64,000 nucleotides of DNA from Vibrio maritimus (lineage in GTDB: Bacteria; Pseudomonadota; Gammaproteobacteria; Enterobacterales; Vibrionaceae). The position numbers and the translations under genes were made by a program. The stretch lies in NCBI GenBank assembly GCA_003263775.1, contig JYJJ01000084.1, forward strand, positions 1 to 64,000, given 5' to 3'. The notes beneath the pieces were generated by a model that was given only the letters and a program-made list of their open reading frames with translations, made no database searches and was not told the DNA's origin. Every line of letters begins with the position of its first letter. Position 1 is the first letter of the stretch. Shown one piece after another: positions 37,516-48,185 of this stretch.

Positions 37516-38329
37516 TAGTTTTGATGGATATACACTGAGTTAGCGTTTGAGTTAGTGACAAAGACTCCTGCATAATCACCTGTTGATTGAACCACATGGA
37601 TACCACTCTTGCCGTAGCCCCATTCGTTAGAGCCGCGGTTATTACTTGAGTTTTTAATGGAGATATCCGCTTGCGATTTGCCATGTCCATCCATATGTTT
37701 GACGTACACTTTGTTGCGGTCACTATCACCAAAGATACCAACGTTAGCATTGTGTTTTTTGCCCAGTTGTTTCACGTCAACATCGTTACCTGTTGCCATT
37801 GAACTATTACCATCAACGACGACTGCTGCACGGTTGTCAAAGTCTTGAGAAATCTTCACATCAGTATTTCCAGCGTCATCCAATGCAACCCAAGCCCTAT
37901 TTTCGCCATCACCCGCACTTAGGCCTGCAACACTAGCGCTTTGATTTATGTCAACTGTGTTTCTAAACGACGCATCCGAACCGTCTTCTTTACCGATTTG
38001 GACGATAGCATCATTCTCTACAATATGTTGTCTGATTCGTACATCGTTATCCCAGCCAGTAGATTCGATATCCACGAACGCTCGGTTATGTTCCCCCCGC
38101 CAAGTTCACCTTGAATGATGACAACATCATTGCCGCCACCGCCTTGCATGTGAACTTCCGCATCGTTATCTAGCGTCTGGATTAAACCTGAAGCATCAAG
38201 CGCTCCTCGGATATTAGTACCAGAAACATTGGTGCCTCCACCTTGAACTTCATCTAAATCATAAATAGGTGATGCTACGACTACGCCAGAAGCTAAGATG
38301 CTTGCTGTTAATAACGCTAACTTTTTCAT
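37515..38329 (-). CDS. csgA: Curlin major subunit CsgA-like (frame broken once)
   Basis: About 270 residues with signal peptide MKKLALLTASILASGVVVA. The run of six Gs near 38094 must change length to join frames 38018-38329 and 37515-38075, giving VVIIQGELGG then EHNRAFVDIES. The mature part repeats short strand-loop units such as VDINQSASVAG, VKISQDFDNRAAVVVDG and VDVKQLGKKHNANVGI, ending SVYIHQN. The pattern is that of amyloid curlin but the repeats are more irregular and Asp-rich than in E. coli CsgA. It is second in the csgB-csgA-csgC-like unit. Confidence 0.78.
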
Positions 38330-38409
38330 AACTAATTTCCTTTATTACATTCCATGTCGTTCCCTTCCTTCCTGAGAAGGATATCTTTATATAAATCGAG
38401 CTTGGGTTC

Positions 38410-39072
38410 TTAATTTGCTTGATTTATATAAACCCTCATTAACGCCGAAGCATTAATAATGGCGGCGTCACCACCATCTTGAGAAATACCTAAATTTGCA
38501 GCCCCAGCGCCAGCGACAACGGCAATATTGTTATCGTTTTGCTGAGAAATACTCAATTGACTACTTGCTAACCCGTAATTAGCCTGCCCGATTAACGCGA
38601 GGTTGTTATCGCCATTTTGCTCAATCAACGCTTCCGCGTTTCTCCCTAACTGGCCGATATATGCAGCGTTCGAGCTTCCTGTTTGAGTTATGTATGCGGT
38701 GTGGCTACGTCCTGACTGCGTGACAAGCGCAGTGTTGTTAGCTCCATCACGCTGTATCACTTTAGCCTTGTTGCCAGCCTTCGAGCCCCCCTCTCCTTCT
38801 TGTACAATTATCGCAACTGAATCAACAACATTAATTGAGTGAACTTCTGAATAGTTATCTAGATCAGAGCTAGCGCCAGTCACAAACGCATCATAATCGG
38901 TGACCACATTTTCACTCACACCATCAAGAAACGTCCCAGGTGGTGCGCTTAGACCACCGTTTGGCGCATACCAAAATGTCGCCGCTTGTACAGAGCTTCC
39001 AGCGGCAACAACCACTGAACACAATATGGTCGCGAGCCCTCTAGATTTGAACACCTCATTATTTAAACCCAT
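38410..39072 (-). CDS. csgB: Curlin nucleator/minor subunit CsgB-like
   Basis: A 220-residue exported protein (signal peptide ending SSVQA). Residues about 100-215 hold consecutive curlin repeats of the Q-x-G-x2-N-x-A type: KVIQRDGANNTALVTQSG, TAYITQTGSSNAAYIGQ, EALIEQNGDNNLALIGQ and LSISQQNDNNIAVV. It starts the minus-strand curlin operon and is divergent from csgEFG. In this family CsgB nucleates the amyloid fibre at the cell surface. Assignment as B instead of A rests on gene order. Confidence 0.8.
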   Translation of the reverse strand: MGLNNEVFKSRGLATILCSVVVAAGSSVQAATFWYAPNGGLSAPPGTFLDGVSENVVTDYDAFVTGASSDLDNYSEVHSINVVDSVAIIVQEGEGGSKAGNKAKVIQRDGANNTALVTQSGRSHTAYITQTGSSNAAYIGQLGRNAEALIEQNGDNNLALIGQANYGLASSQLSISQQNDNNIAVVAGAGAANLGISQDGGDAAIINASALMRVYINQAN

Positions 39073-39424
39073 GCCTGTTTACCGCTCTTCCGTGATTAAT
39101 TGGTATATAAAAGAAGGTTTATTATTTGTTCCTATGCTTTTCTGCGCACCAAATTTACAAAAGCCATTCTTTCATTGCCTAACAATTACTAGTCTAAAAT
39201 TACACCATGACTTTGGCTCTAAACTAAAAACGAGTTATAGAAATAATTCATTGTTAAGTTGTCTTATTAGAGGGAAATTTCTCACGCCCGAAGTATAAAA
39301 AAAAACACTTAACTTCTAGGTCATAAGTTTATGTTTAAACCACGAGATTTGAATTAGTCTTTACTGTAGATTTTCACGAATCTATTTCTCATTTTTTAAA
39401 AAAGATTTTGGAATGGGAGCCTTT
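39073..39424. other. Divergent curli promoter region
   Basis: About 350 AT-rich bases between csgB and csgE that must contain both promoters and, by analogy, the binding sites of the CsgD-like regulator encoded at 41325. No clear palindrome was recognised. Confidence 0.5.
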
Positions 39425-39919
39425 ATGAATTTAAAACTGCTTACATTGATGCTTACGTTCGTTGCACTTCCCAGTGTTGCCAATAACAGCAAGCTTGAAA
39501 ACGGGGCTCCTCTCGAAAACGGAACCAAACTCGAAAATGGGAATAAACTCGAGGAACAAGGAGACAAGTTGAAGCCGCCATTTAACAACTTCAATGAAGT
39601 GAGTGGCGTCATCGTGGATAGAACGATCACCCGCTTGGGAGAGGATTTTTATTTTTTCTTCACCCAACAATTGAACGACCAATATCCAGAACTTCAGGAA
39701 AATCTCACTGTGAACGAAATACCAACAGCGCTCTCAGGTAGCATCATCGAAGTTTTTCATTCAAGACAAGTGATCTATCGAACAGCGCTTTCCCCAGGTC
39801 GACGCCAAGCGAAAGACAGGGCTCAAGATGCTATTCGTGTCGTAGGCAACTACATCATTCGATGGCAAGCAGAGCGTCTCTACATGGATACGTTTGACCT
39901 CGAACATGATGAATTTTAA
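39425..39919 (+). CDS. csgE: Curli assembly protein CsgE
   Basis: About 164 residues from the ATG at 39425, which has GGGAG upstream. Signal peptide ends ALPSVA. An unusual linker with repeated LENG units (KLENGAPLENGTKLENGN) precedes the CsgE domain (GVIVDRTITRLGEDFYFFF, EVFHSRQVIYRTALSPGRR). In the family CsgE caps the CsgG pore from the periplasm and brings substrate to it. First gene of csgEFG. Confidence 0.88.
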   Translation: MNLKLLTLMLTFVALPSVANNSKLENGAPLENGTKLENGNKLEEQGDKLKPPFNNFNEVSGVIVDRTITRLGEDFYFFFTQQLNDQYPELQENLTVNEIPTALSGSIIEVFHSRQVIYRTALSPGRRQAKDRAQDAIRVVGNYIIRWQAERLYMDTFDLEHDEF

Positions 39920-39929
39920 GGCGGCAAGG

Positions 39930-40340
39930 ATGGCAAATTTATCAAGCAGACTCGCTCTCATCGCTGTAGTCGTAGCGCCAATGGCACACAGCTCTGAGCT
40001 CGTGTATACCCCGGTTAATCCAAGCTTTGGTGGCAACCCCCTCAACAGCACGATATTGATCAACCATGCAAATGCGATCAACGACTACTCCGATCCAAAC
40101 GCGTCCACCTTTGATTTTGAGGAAGAGTCAGCGTTAGATAGATTGGCCTCCAGTCTTGAATCGCGCTTGATAAGCCAACTGCTCGCGGACATCGGTAACG
40201 GCAACACGGGTCAGCTTGAAACCGACGACTTCTTCCTGAACGTGGTAGACGACTCAGGTAATTTGCTGGTGCAAATAGTCGACAAGGAAACTGGAGAATC
40301 TACAGAAATCAGTGTTTCAGGGCTCAATCCCGACCTCTAA
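39930..40340 (+). CDS. csgF: Curli assembly protein CsgF
   Basis: About 136 residues from the ATG at 39930, 10 bases after the csgE stop; an earlier in-frame ATG overlaps csgE without a ribosome site. Signal peptide ends APMAHS. The mature N-terminus SELVYTPVNPSFGGNPLNSTILINHANAIN (given in part) carries the conserved NPxFGGNP segment that inserts in the CsgG channel. In the family it secures surface attachment of the nucleator. Confidence 0.9.
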   Translation: MANLSSRLALIAVVVAPMAHSSELVYTPVNPSFGGNPLNSTILINHANAINDYSDPNASTFDFEEESALDRLASSLESRLISQLLADIGNGNTGQLETDDFFLNVVDDSGNLLVQIVDKETGESTEISVSGLNPDL

Positions 40341-40357
40341 TTTACAAGGAACGTATC

Positions 40358-41194
40358 ATGAAAGGTCTCATTTCTATTTGCTTGGCGATACTGCTGAGCG
40401 GGTGCGCGTACTCATTGGATATTCCTGATACCGACGCATCACCAAAATTAATGCCACGTGGCGCAACGTACACCGACCTAGTGTCGCTACCCAGACCAGC
40501 AGGCAAAATTCTGGTTTCAGTGTATGATTTTAGGGATCAAACAGGGCAGTACAAACCACAGCCAAACAGTAACTTCTCAACTGCGGTTCCACAAGGCGGT
40601 ACATCTCTGCTCACAACGTCTTTACTAGACTCTCAGTGGTTTATTCCACTAGAGCGTGAAGGGTTGCAAAACCTTTTGACGGAACGCAAAATCATTCGCG
40701 CCGCTCAAAAGAAAGACAAAGTCATCTCCAATCACGGAGCAGACCTCTCTTCACTTAACTCTGCCAATGTAGTTATAGAAGGCGGCATTGTCGCTTACGA
40801 TTCTAATATTCGCACCGGTGGACTCGGCGCAAAATATCTCGGGATTGGTGCGTCAGGGCAATATCGAACTGATCAAGTCACCGTTAACCTAAGAGCGGTT
40901 GACGTTCGCAGTGGTCAGGTGCTGCTCAGTATTACCACGTCGAAAACCATCTCTTCACATGAAATGGGGTTAGGCGCGTTCCGCTTTATTGATTACAAAG
41001 AATTGCTGGAAGTGGAAATGGGATACAGCAACAACGAGCCCGTCAACATCGCGGTTATGTCGGCCATTGATGCCGCAGTGATTCACCTAATTGTCAAAGG
41101 CATGGAGCGTGGTATGTGGTCTGCTAGCGACCCGCAAGCTATGTCTAACCCAATCATCGCAAGATACTCTCAAGCTGAAACGGAAATTCTTTAG
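40358..41194 (+). CDS. csgG: Curli secretion channel CsgG
   Basis: A 278-residue outer-membrane lipoprotein. The lipobox LLSGC places the lipid at Cys16. Conserved CsgG stretches include KILVSVYDFRDQTGQYKP, VIEGGIVAYDSNIRTGGLGAKYLGIG and the QVTVNLRAVDVRSGQVL beta-barrel strand region. It forms the nonameric export pore for curlins. Last gene of csgEFG, followed by a terminator. Confidence 0.95.
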   Translation: MKGLISICLAILLSGCAYSLDIPDTDASPKLMPRGATYTDLVSLPRPAGKILVSVYDFRDQTGQYKPQPNSNFSTAVPQGGTSLLTTSLLDSQWFIPLEREGLQNLLTERKIIRAAQKKDKVISNHGADLSSLNSANVVIEGGIVAYDSNIRTGGLGAKYLGIGASGQYRTDQVTVNLRAVDVRSGQVLLSITTSKTISSHEMGLGAFRFIDYKELLEVEMGYSNNEPVNIAVMSAIDAAVIHLIVKGMERGMWSASDPQAMSNPIIARYSQAETEIL

Positions 41195-41211
41195 CAACCG
41201 AGTAAGCAGTA

Positions 41212-41258
41212 AACAGGGCTTTGTGGAAAACGGAACTTACCCTTAGCCCTGTTTTTTT
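41212..41258 (+). terminator. Terminator of csgEFG
   Basis: AACAGGGCT and AGCCCTGTT arms with a 24-base loop, followed by seven Ts. Confidence 0.8.
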
Positions 41259-41270
41259 ATCAATTTGTAT

Positions 41271-41301
41271 AAAAAAACGCCGCTTTCTGCTAGAAGCGGC
41301 G
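41271..41301 (-). terminator. Terminator of the csgD-like gene
   Basis: CGCCGCTT and AAGCGGCG-type arms on the minus strand are followed by a run of seven Ts. It lies 23 bases past the stop at 41325. Confidence 0.8.
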
Positions 41302-41324
41302 CTTATCGGTTTTGTCTAGTTAAA

Positions 41325-42007
41325 CTACTGAACAAACTCGCTCGACGCCACGTTGTTCTTCACCCAAAGCAACGCTTGCAAGCGGTTTTTCACTTTTATC
41401 TTTTTGAAAGCATTGTGAAGGTGAGCTTTAACCGTATTTTCACTGACAAAGAGGGTGTCAGCTATCTCAGTATTGGAAGCACCATCACCGAGCAGTTTAA
41501 TGATTTGCTGCTCACGCTTGGTAAGTTTGGTGTAATAAGGGCTGGTTTTTGCACACTGCCTGCGACGATAGAAGTGCACATATTCATAAACCAACTTACG
41601 CTCATCCACAATTCGCCATCTAAAATCCGAGAAAAGCCATTCACTAAAGTATCTATCGTGTCGGAATCATAAAATACTCCCACCAGATTCTGCCACTTAA
41701 GCATGTCCGCATGGGCGAGCGTCTTCGGTGCGTTAAGTAATATTTCCTTCGTATAGCGATCGACATCTTCAATCACCTCGATATACCGTGCAACGTCGCT
41801 TCTGCCAATCGTGGCGTAATCGATGATGACAAACTCTGTATCGCGCCCTAATGAATCGTCGCGAGCCTCGCAAAGCTTCTCTGGTGATACTAAACGTATC
41901 TTTAGCGGTACTTTTTGTTCGATTGAATCTTTAAGGAGACTCGACTGAAGGCTATTGCCAGCCAGCAAGATCGCATGTTTGCGGCCATTATCTTCAGCTT
42001 GAGACAT
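41325..42007 (-). CDS. csgD: LuxR-family curli regulator, CsgD-like (frame broken once)
   Basis: About 227 residues from the ATG at 42007 (ribosome site AAGGAG). Adding one G near 41608 gives LDGELWDERKLVYEYVHFYRRR and joins the two frames. The N-terminal domain is receiver-like but lacks a typical acidic pocket; VIIDYAT stands where the phospho-Asp segment would be. The C-terminal LuxR HTH reads KLTKREQQIIKLLGDGASNTEIADTLFVSENTVKAHL. Next to csgG it fits the role of CsgD, activator of curlin expression. Confidence 0.82.
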
Positions 42008-42395
42008 AATGAACTCCTTCCATGAATACAAATCCTTTCCCACGAAGTATAACAAACTCAGTGCAGCTGTCTTACCCCCGAATAACGAGAACTCGCCTTG
42101 AGCCCTTGTCATTGCTAGCATTGCACAAATAATCTCACAAGTGAGACTATTTAAAGATCCTCACTAAAACTTAGGGATATAGCACTAAAAACCTGCTATT
42201 TAGGAATCGCTAACATACATACAGCAAGTGAAACATTGCGGTGAGTACATTATAAATTTGTCTAATAAACATTAAGATAGAAGCAACTCGCAAGAAAGGC
42301 CAGAAACAAACCATCTGTTGTTATGAGAGGAAGCGACACAGCATCAAGTGAAACTTGAACTGTGTCGCAAATTGGATTGGTCGTATTCGTGCAGG

Positions 42396-42596
42396 TTAAT
42401 GAATCGGTGTCTGGTTGTCTTTATTAAACTTACCAAAGTACTGCTCAAGTACTTCTGGCGTTAACTTGCCTTCCGCTTCTAGTCGCTTTAGCTCCGCCGC
42501 GATTTCGCGCTGCTCTTCAATCGATGGCAGTGCCACCTCAGGCTCAGATTCTACTTGAGACGCCATTTGCTCTAGCTCTTTTTCAAAATCGCTCAT
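42396..42596 (-). CDS. Small acidic helical protein, function unknown
   Basis: A 66-residue protein, MSDFEKELEQMASQVESEPE onward, rich in Glu and predicted helical. GAGG lies upstream of the ATG at 42596; an alternative start at 42614 adds six residues. No domain recognised. It lies between the csgD-like gene and the MoxR operon and is divergent from the latter. Confidence 0.6.
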   Translation of the reverse strand: MSDFEKELEQMASQVESEPEVALPSIEEQREIAAELKRLEAEGKLTPEVLEQYFGKFNKDNQTPIH

Positions 42597-42842
42597 AATG
42601 ATTAACCTCATCAATACTTGTAAACTGTGACGATTGTACTTGTTTTAACGCGCGGGTACCAACATTGCATGGAACGCCCTACGCAACTGTTTGCTTTTGC
42701 ATCGTTTTGCGATTCAAGTTTTGATTAAACTCTACAAAGCTATATATTTACAAAACAATGACCTAGAGTTCGGAACTTTTTGCTATTCGACCTTTCTATG
42801 TACTTATCTATGCTCTAGTACCTGCAATAAGGAATTTTCATC

Positions 42843-43797
42843 ATGCCAGCACAGTCTTTCCAACAACTACAACATTACTTGCAATCTCAAGTTATTGGTC
42901 AAGACAACCTAGTCACACAACTGCTCATCGCCCTACTCGCTGATGGTCATATTTTAGTTGAAGGCCCTCCTGGACTTGCGAAGACACGTGCCGTTAAGTC
43001 TCTGGCAGATTGCCTTGAAGGTAGCTTTCATCGCGTGCAGTTTACACCGGACCTTTTGCCTTCTGACCTTACTGGCACCGATATCTATCGACCTGAAACC
43101 GGTGAGTTTCAATTCAAACCAGGACCAATATTTCATTCATTAATCCTTGCCGATGAAGTAAACCGCGCACCCGCAAAAGTACAGGCGGCGATGCTAGAAG
43201 CGATGGCAGAGAAGCAAATCAGTGTGGGACAAACCACTTACGCCCTTCCTGAACTGTTTTTGGTGATGGCGACTCAAAACCCTATTGAGCAAGAAGGTAC
43301 CTACCCGCTTCCAGAAGCACAGCTTGATCGCTTTTTGCTTCACCTAGAAGTGGATTATCCAAACGAAGAGAGCGAACTCGCTATTCTGAGACTCAACCGA
43401 GGCGAAGCCAGGGAGAGCTCCAACAGTTTGAAGGCAAAATCAGCCAAGAGACTATCTTTAAAGCGCGCCAAGAAGTGCTAGCGATCCACATGGCAGATTC
43501 CATCGAACGTTATATCGTTAGATTGGTCATGGCAACAAGGCAACCTGAGACATACAGTCAAAAGCTGGCGAACTGGGTAGACACGGGGGTGAGTCCGAGA
43601 GCGACGATTGCCTTAGATAGAGCTGCTCGTGCACACGCATGGCTCGCTGGCCGTGATTTCGTTAGCCTGAAGATGTTCATCAAGTCATTTATCCAGTGCT
43701 TCGCCATCGTTTGTTGCTGAGTTACCAAGCTCAAGCAGAGGGCGTAACTGGAAATATCGTCATCGAAGAGCTTCTCAATACCGTGGCGTCGGCGTAA
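42843..43797 (+). CDS. MoxR-type AAA+ ATPase (frame broken twice)
   Basis: About 318 residues. One G near 43410 gives GEARGELQQFEGKISQETIF, and one C near 43672 gives RDFVSPEDVHQVIYPVLRHR. Walker A is GPPGLAKT, Walker B LILADEVNRAPAK, sensor 1 MATQNPIEQEGTYPLPEAQLDRF. MoxR ATPases act as chaperones with VWA-domain partners, and the next genes encode DUF58, DUF4381 and two VWA proteins, as in Bat/aerotolerance operons. First gene of the operon. Confidence 0.9.
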
Positions 43798-43831
43798 TGA
43801 CTAAGAACGCTAGACGCTTTAGGAGGGTGAT

Positions 43832-44857
43832 ATGTTGAATCAACTCAAATCGGCATTGTCTCGTGGAATATCTAAAAAAACCGCTCCTAGAGATACACTT
43901 GCGAAGCTTATAGAAGACGGGAAACTTCCAAAGGCAACCAATGGCGTCACGATCTCCATCGAAGAGTTGTGTTTCTATCAAACGCACAGCCAACGTTGGC
44001 AGCCACCAGCGAAAAGCATTTGGTCACAGCTCAATGGTGCTCATGCCAGCCCTCGCAAAGGGCGAGGCATGACGTTTTCAGAGGTAAGACAATATCAAGC
44101 TGGGGATGACGTTCGCCAAATCGACTGGCGAGTGACCGCTCGCACTGGCAAAGTGCACACTAAGCTGTTTACGGAAGAGCGTGAGCGTCCGGTTGTCCTG
44201 TTTGTAGATTTAACCGCGAGTATGCTTACAGGGACAAAATTATTACTCAAATCCGTACAACAATGCCATTTTGCGGCGCTGCTGGCGTTTGTTGCTTTGA
44301 GTAGTAAGGATCGTGTGGGCGCAGTGATCAGAGTTGGATCTGAACTCATTGAAATTAAGCCGTCTAGCTCTCGCACGTCAGTCATGCGTTTACTTAGTCA
44401 ACTGTGCGAGCAACATAACCGCTTTTTACAGCAGAGACCGTTGTTGCAAGATGAAACACGCATCGATCCATTAAACGCTCAAAGCGATCCGTTCAATGCC
44501 CTAAGCAACCTATGTAAAAAAGGCAGCGAGGTCATTGTTCTTAGTGATTTTTCCCAGCTTGATACTCCTCAGCTCCAAGCCATGGCTCGTTTAGCACAAC
44601 ATAATCGAGTGCGAGCCGTGCAGATCTTCGACCCTATTGAAACTGGACAAACTCACGCTCGAAGTACTCAAAAAGTTATCGGGAAACATCAAGAACTCTC
44701 AGTAGACTTTTCAAATGCTGGCGTAAAAAGCCATATTGCAGACGCCTTTGACGCGCAAAACCAGCAGTTAGCAGCTGAGTTATCAAAATGTGGCATCGCT
44801 CTGTCGCTGATTTCAAGTGGTAGCCCGCTGCTTTCTCAACTTATTCGTTTTAACTAG
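43832..44857 (+). CDS. DUF58 (VWA-like) protein
   Basis: A 341-residue cytosolic protein. The DUF58 signature GRGMTFSEVRQYQAGDDVRQIDWRVTARTGK (part) is at about residues 75-105, followed by a VWA-like core with VVLFVDLTASM, in which the MIDAS DxSxS appears as DLTAS. A AGGAGG-type ribosome site precedes the ATG. It is the regular partner of MoxR. Confidence 0.88.
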   Translation: MLNQLKSALSRGISKKTAPRDTLAKLIEDGKLPKATNGVTISIEELCFYQTHSQRWQPPAKSIWSQLNGAHASPRKGRGMTFSEVRQYQAGDDVRQIDWRVTARTGKVHTKLFTEERERPVVLFVDLTASMLTGTKLLLKSVQQCHFAALLAFVALSSKDRVGAVIRVGSELIEIKPSSSRTSVMRLLSQLCEQHNRFLQQRPLLQDETRIDPLNAQSDPFNALSNLCKKGSEVIVLSDFSQLDTPQLQAMARLAQHNRVRAVQIFDPIETGQTHARSTQKVIGKHQELSVDFSNAGVKSHIADAFDAQNQQLAAELSKCGIALSLISSGSPLLSQLIRFN

Positions 44858-44867
44858 TACCATTATT

Positions 44868-45374
44868 ATGAACGCATCAACGCAAACTCACCCACTTCCC
44901 TTAAAGCCACTGCACCTGCCTGAAGCACCAGGATTATGGCCACTTCCATGGGGTTACTGGGCACTGCTCGCGACAGTTATCATTGCGACTCTGCTTTTAG
45001 TCTGGCTTACACGCCACTACAAACGCAAAGCGCGTGCTAAAAAGGCTGCCATTAAACTTATTGAAACCAATTCTGGCTCTTCGCCCTCTTCGGCAATAGA
45101 GATCGTTAGGCAAGCCGCGCTCAGTTATTTCCCACGAGAGGATATTGCCAAACTGAGTGGTGAGCAGTGGTTAGCGTTTCTTGATTCTCAGCTCGATGAT
45201 CCTCGATTTAAAGCGAAGGACTCACAGTGGCAACACGTACTCTATCGTAAAGCTGACAGCAGCAATGGCGCAAACAGCAAAGAAACAGATCATGCTCTCG
45301 TGAACGATTGCCTTCATTGGGTAGAGCATGCTCTTCCTCCTAAACGTAAGTTCAGAAATTGGAAACAGGCATGA
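44868..45374 (+). CDS. DUF4381 membrane protein
   Basis: About 168 residues with one membrane segment (GYWALLATVIIATLLLVWL, residues about 27-45), a basic cytoplasmic stretch, and a C-terminal helical domain including YFPREDIAKLSGEQWLAFLD, typical of DUF4381. It is encoded between DUF58 and VWA genes of MoxR operons. The next gene starts in the ATGA overlap at 45371. Confidence 0.85.
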   Translation: MNASTQTHPLPLKPLHLPEAPGLWPLPWGYWALLATVIIATLLLVWLTRHYKRKARAKKAAIKLIETNSGSSPSSAIEIVRQAALSYFPREDIAKLSGEQWLAFLDSQLDDPRFKAKDSQWQHVLYRKADSSNGANSKETDHALVNDCLHWVEHALPPKRKFRNWKQA

Positions 45375-46331
45375 GCGGGTTTAGTTTTGAATGGTGGTGG
45401 ATGTTTCTAGCGCTGCCACTTCCAATGGTCATTTACCGGTTGCCCTCTGCTCCAGCCCTGCGAGCACAAGTCATGTTGCCACATATGGATGGAATACATG
45501 CACGCATTAACAAACGCGATAGATTTTGCAAAGCAATAGCGGTGTTAGGTTGGGTTGCACTAATCACCGCTAGTGCTAGGCCTGTATGGTTTGATGAGCC
45601 CATTACCGTTTACCCTAAACATCGCGATATGATGTTAGTCATTGATTTATCGTACTCAATGTCTCGTGAAGACATGCTGCATGAAGGTGACTACGAAGAC
45701 CGACTTTCTACAGTGAAACGTGTGGTTTCAGATTTTGCTGAGCGTCGTGAGGGGGATCGCCTAGGACTGGTTTACTTCGCTGACCATGCTTACTTACAAA
45801 CGCCTCTAACCTTCGATCGCAAGGCCATCCAAACCCAGCTCAATCAAACGGTTCTCAAGCTAATTGGAACCCAAACGGCTATCGGCGACGGAATTGGGCT
45901 TGCCACGAAAACCTTCATTGATGGAGACGCTCCGCAACGCGTGATGATTCTACTCAGTGATGGCAGTAATAATGCAGGAGTGCTCGACCCTTTGAAAGCG
46001 GCAGAAATCGCAAAACGGAATGACACAACCATCTACACCATAGGTATCGGAGCTGGTGAGATGCAAGTACGAGAGTTTTTTATGACGCGCACGGTCAATA
46101 CCGCGGAAGACCTGGACGAGAAAGCACTCATTGATATCGCGAAGCTCACTGGCGGGCAGTACTTCCGTGCTCGCGACGCTAAGGAGCTCAATACAATCTA
46201 CGATACAATCAACGCACTACAACCAGTTCAGAAAGCGACTCAGTCTTGGCGACCACGCACAGAGTGGTTCCCTCTTCCCGCTTCTATTGGCCTAATTTGC
46301 ATTGTACTTATTACCATGATTAGGAGAAATG

Positions 46332-46339
<8 letters not shown>
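45371..46339 (+). CDS. BatA-type membrane-anchored VWA protein
   Basis: About 322 residues: an N-terminal membrane segment (FEWWWMFLALPLPMVIY) and a second one near residue 60, a VWA domain with intact MIDAS DLSYSMS (about residues 90-96) and LLSDGSNNAG, and a C-terminal membrane segment ending in a short basic tail. The start at 45371 gives an ATGA overlap with the DUF4381 gene. Fourth gene of the Bat-like operon; it binds divalent metal and probably partners through MoxR. Confidence 0.9.
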
Positions 46340-48180
<1,841 letters not shown>

Positions 48181-48185
48181 TAAGA

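Noticed and set aside
38900..39298. 132-codon plus-strand frame over the csgB start and the curli spacer
   Set aside because: Half of it is antisense to the CsgB signal peptide region and the rest is AT-rich spacer; no ribosome site or domain.
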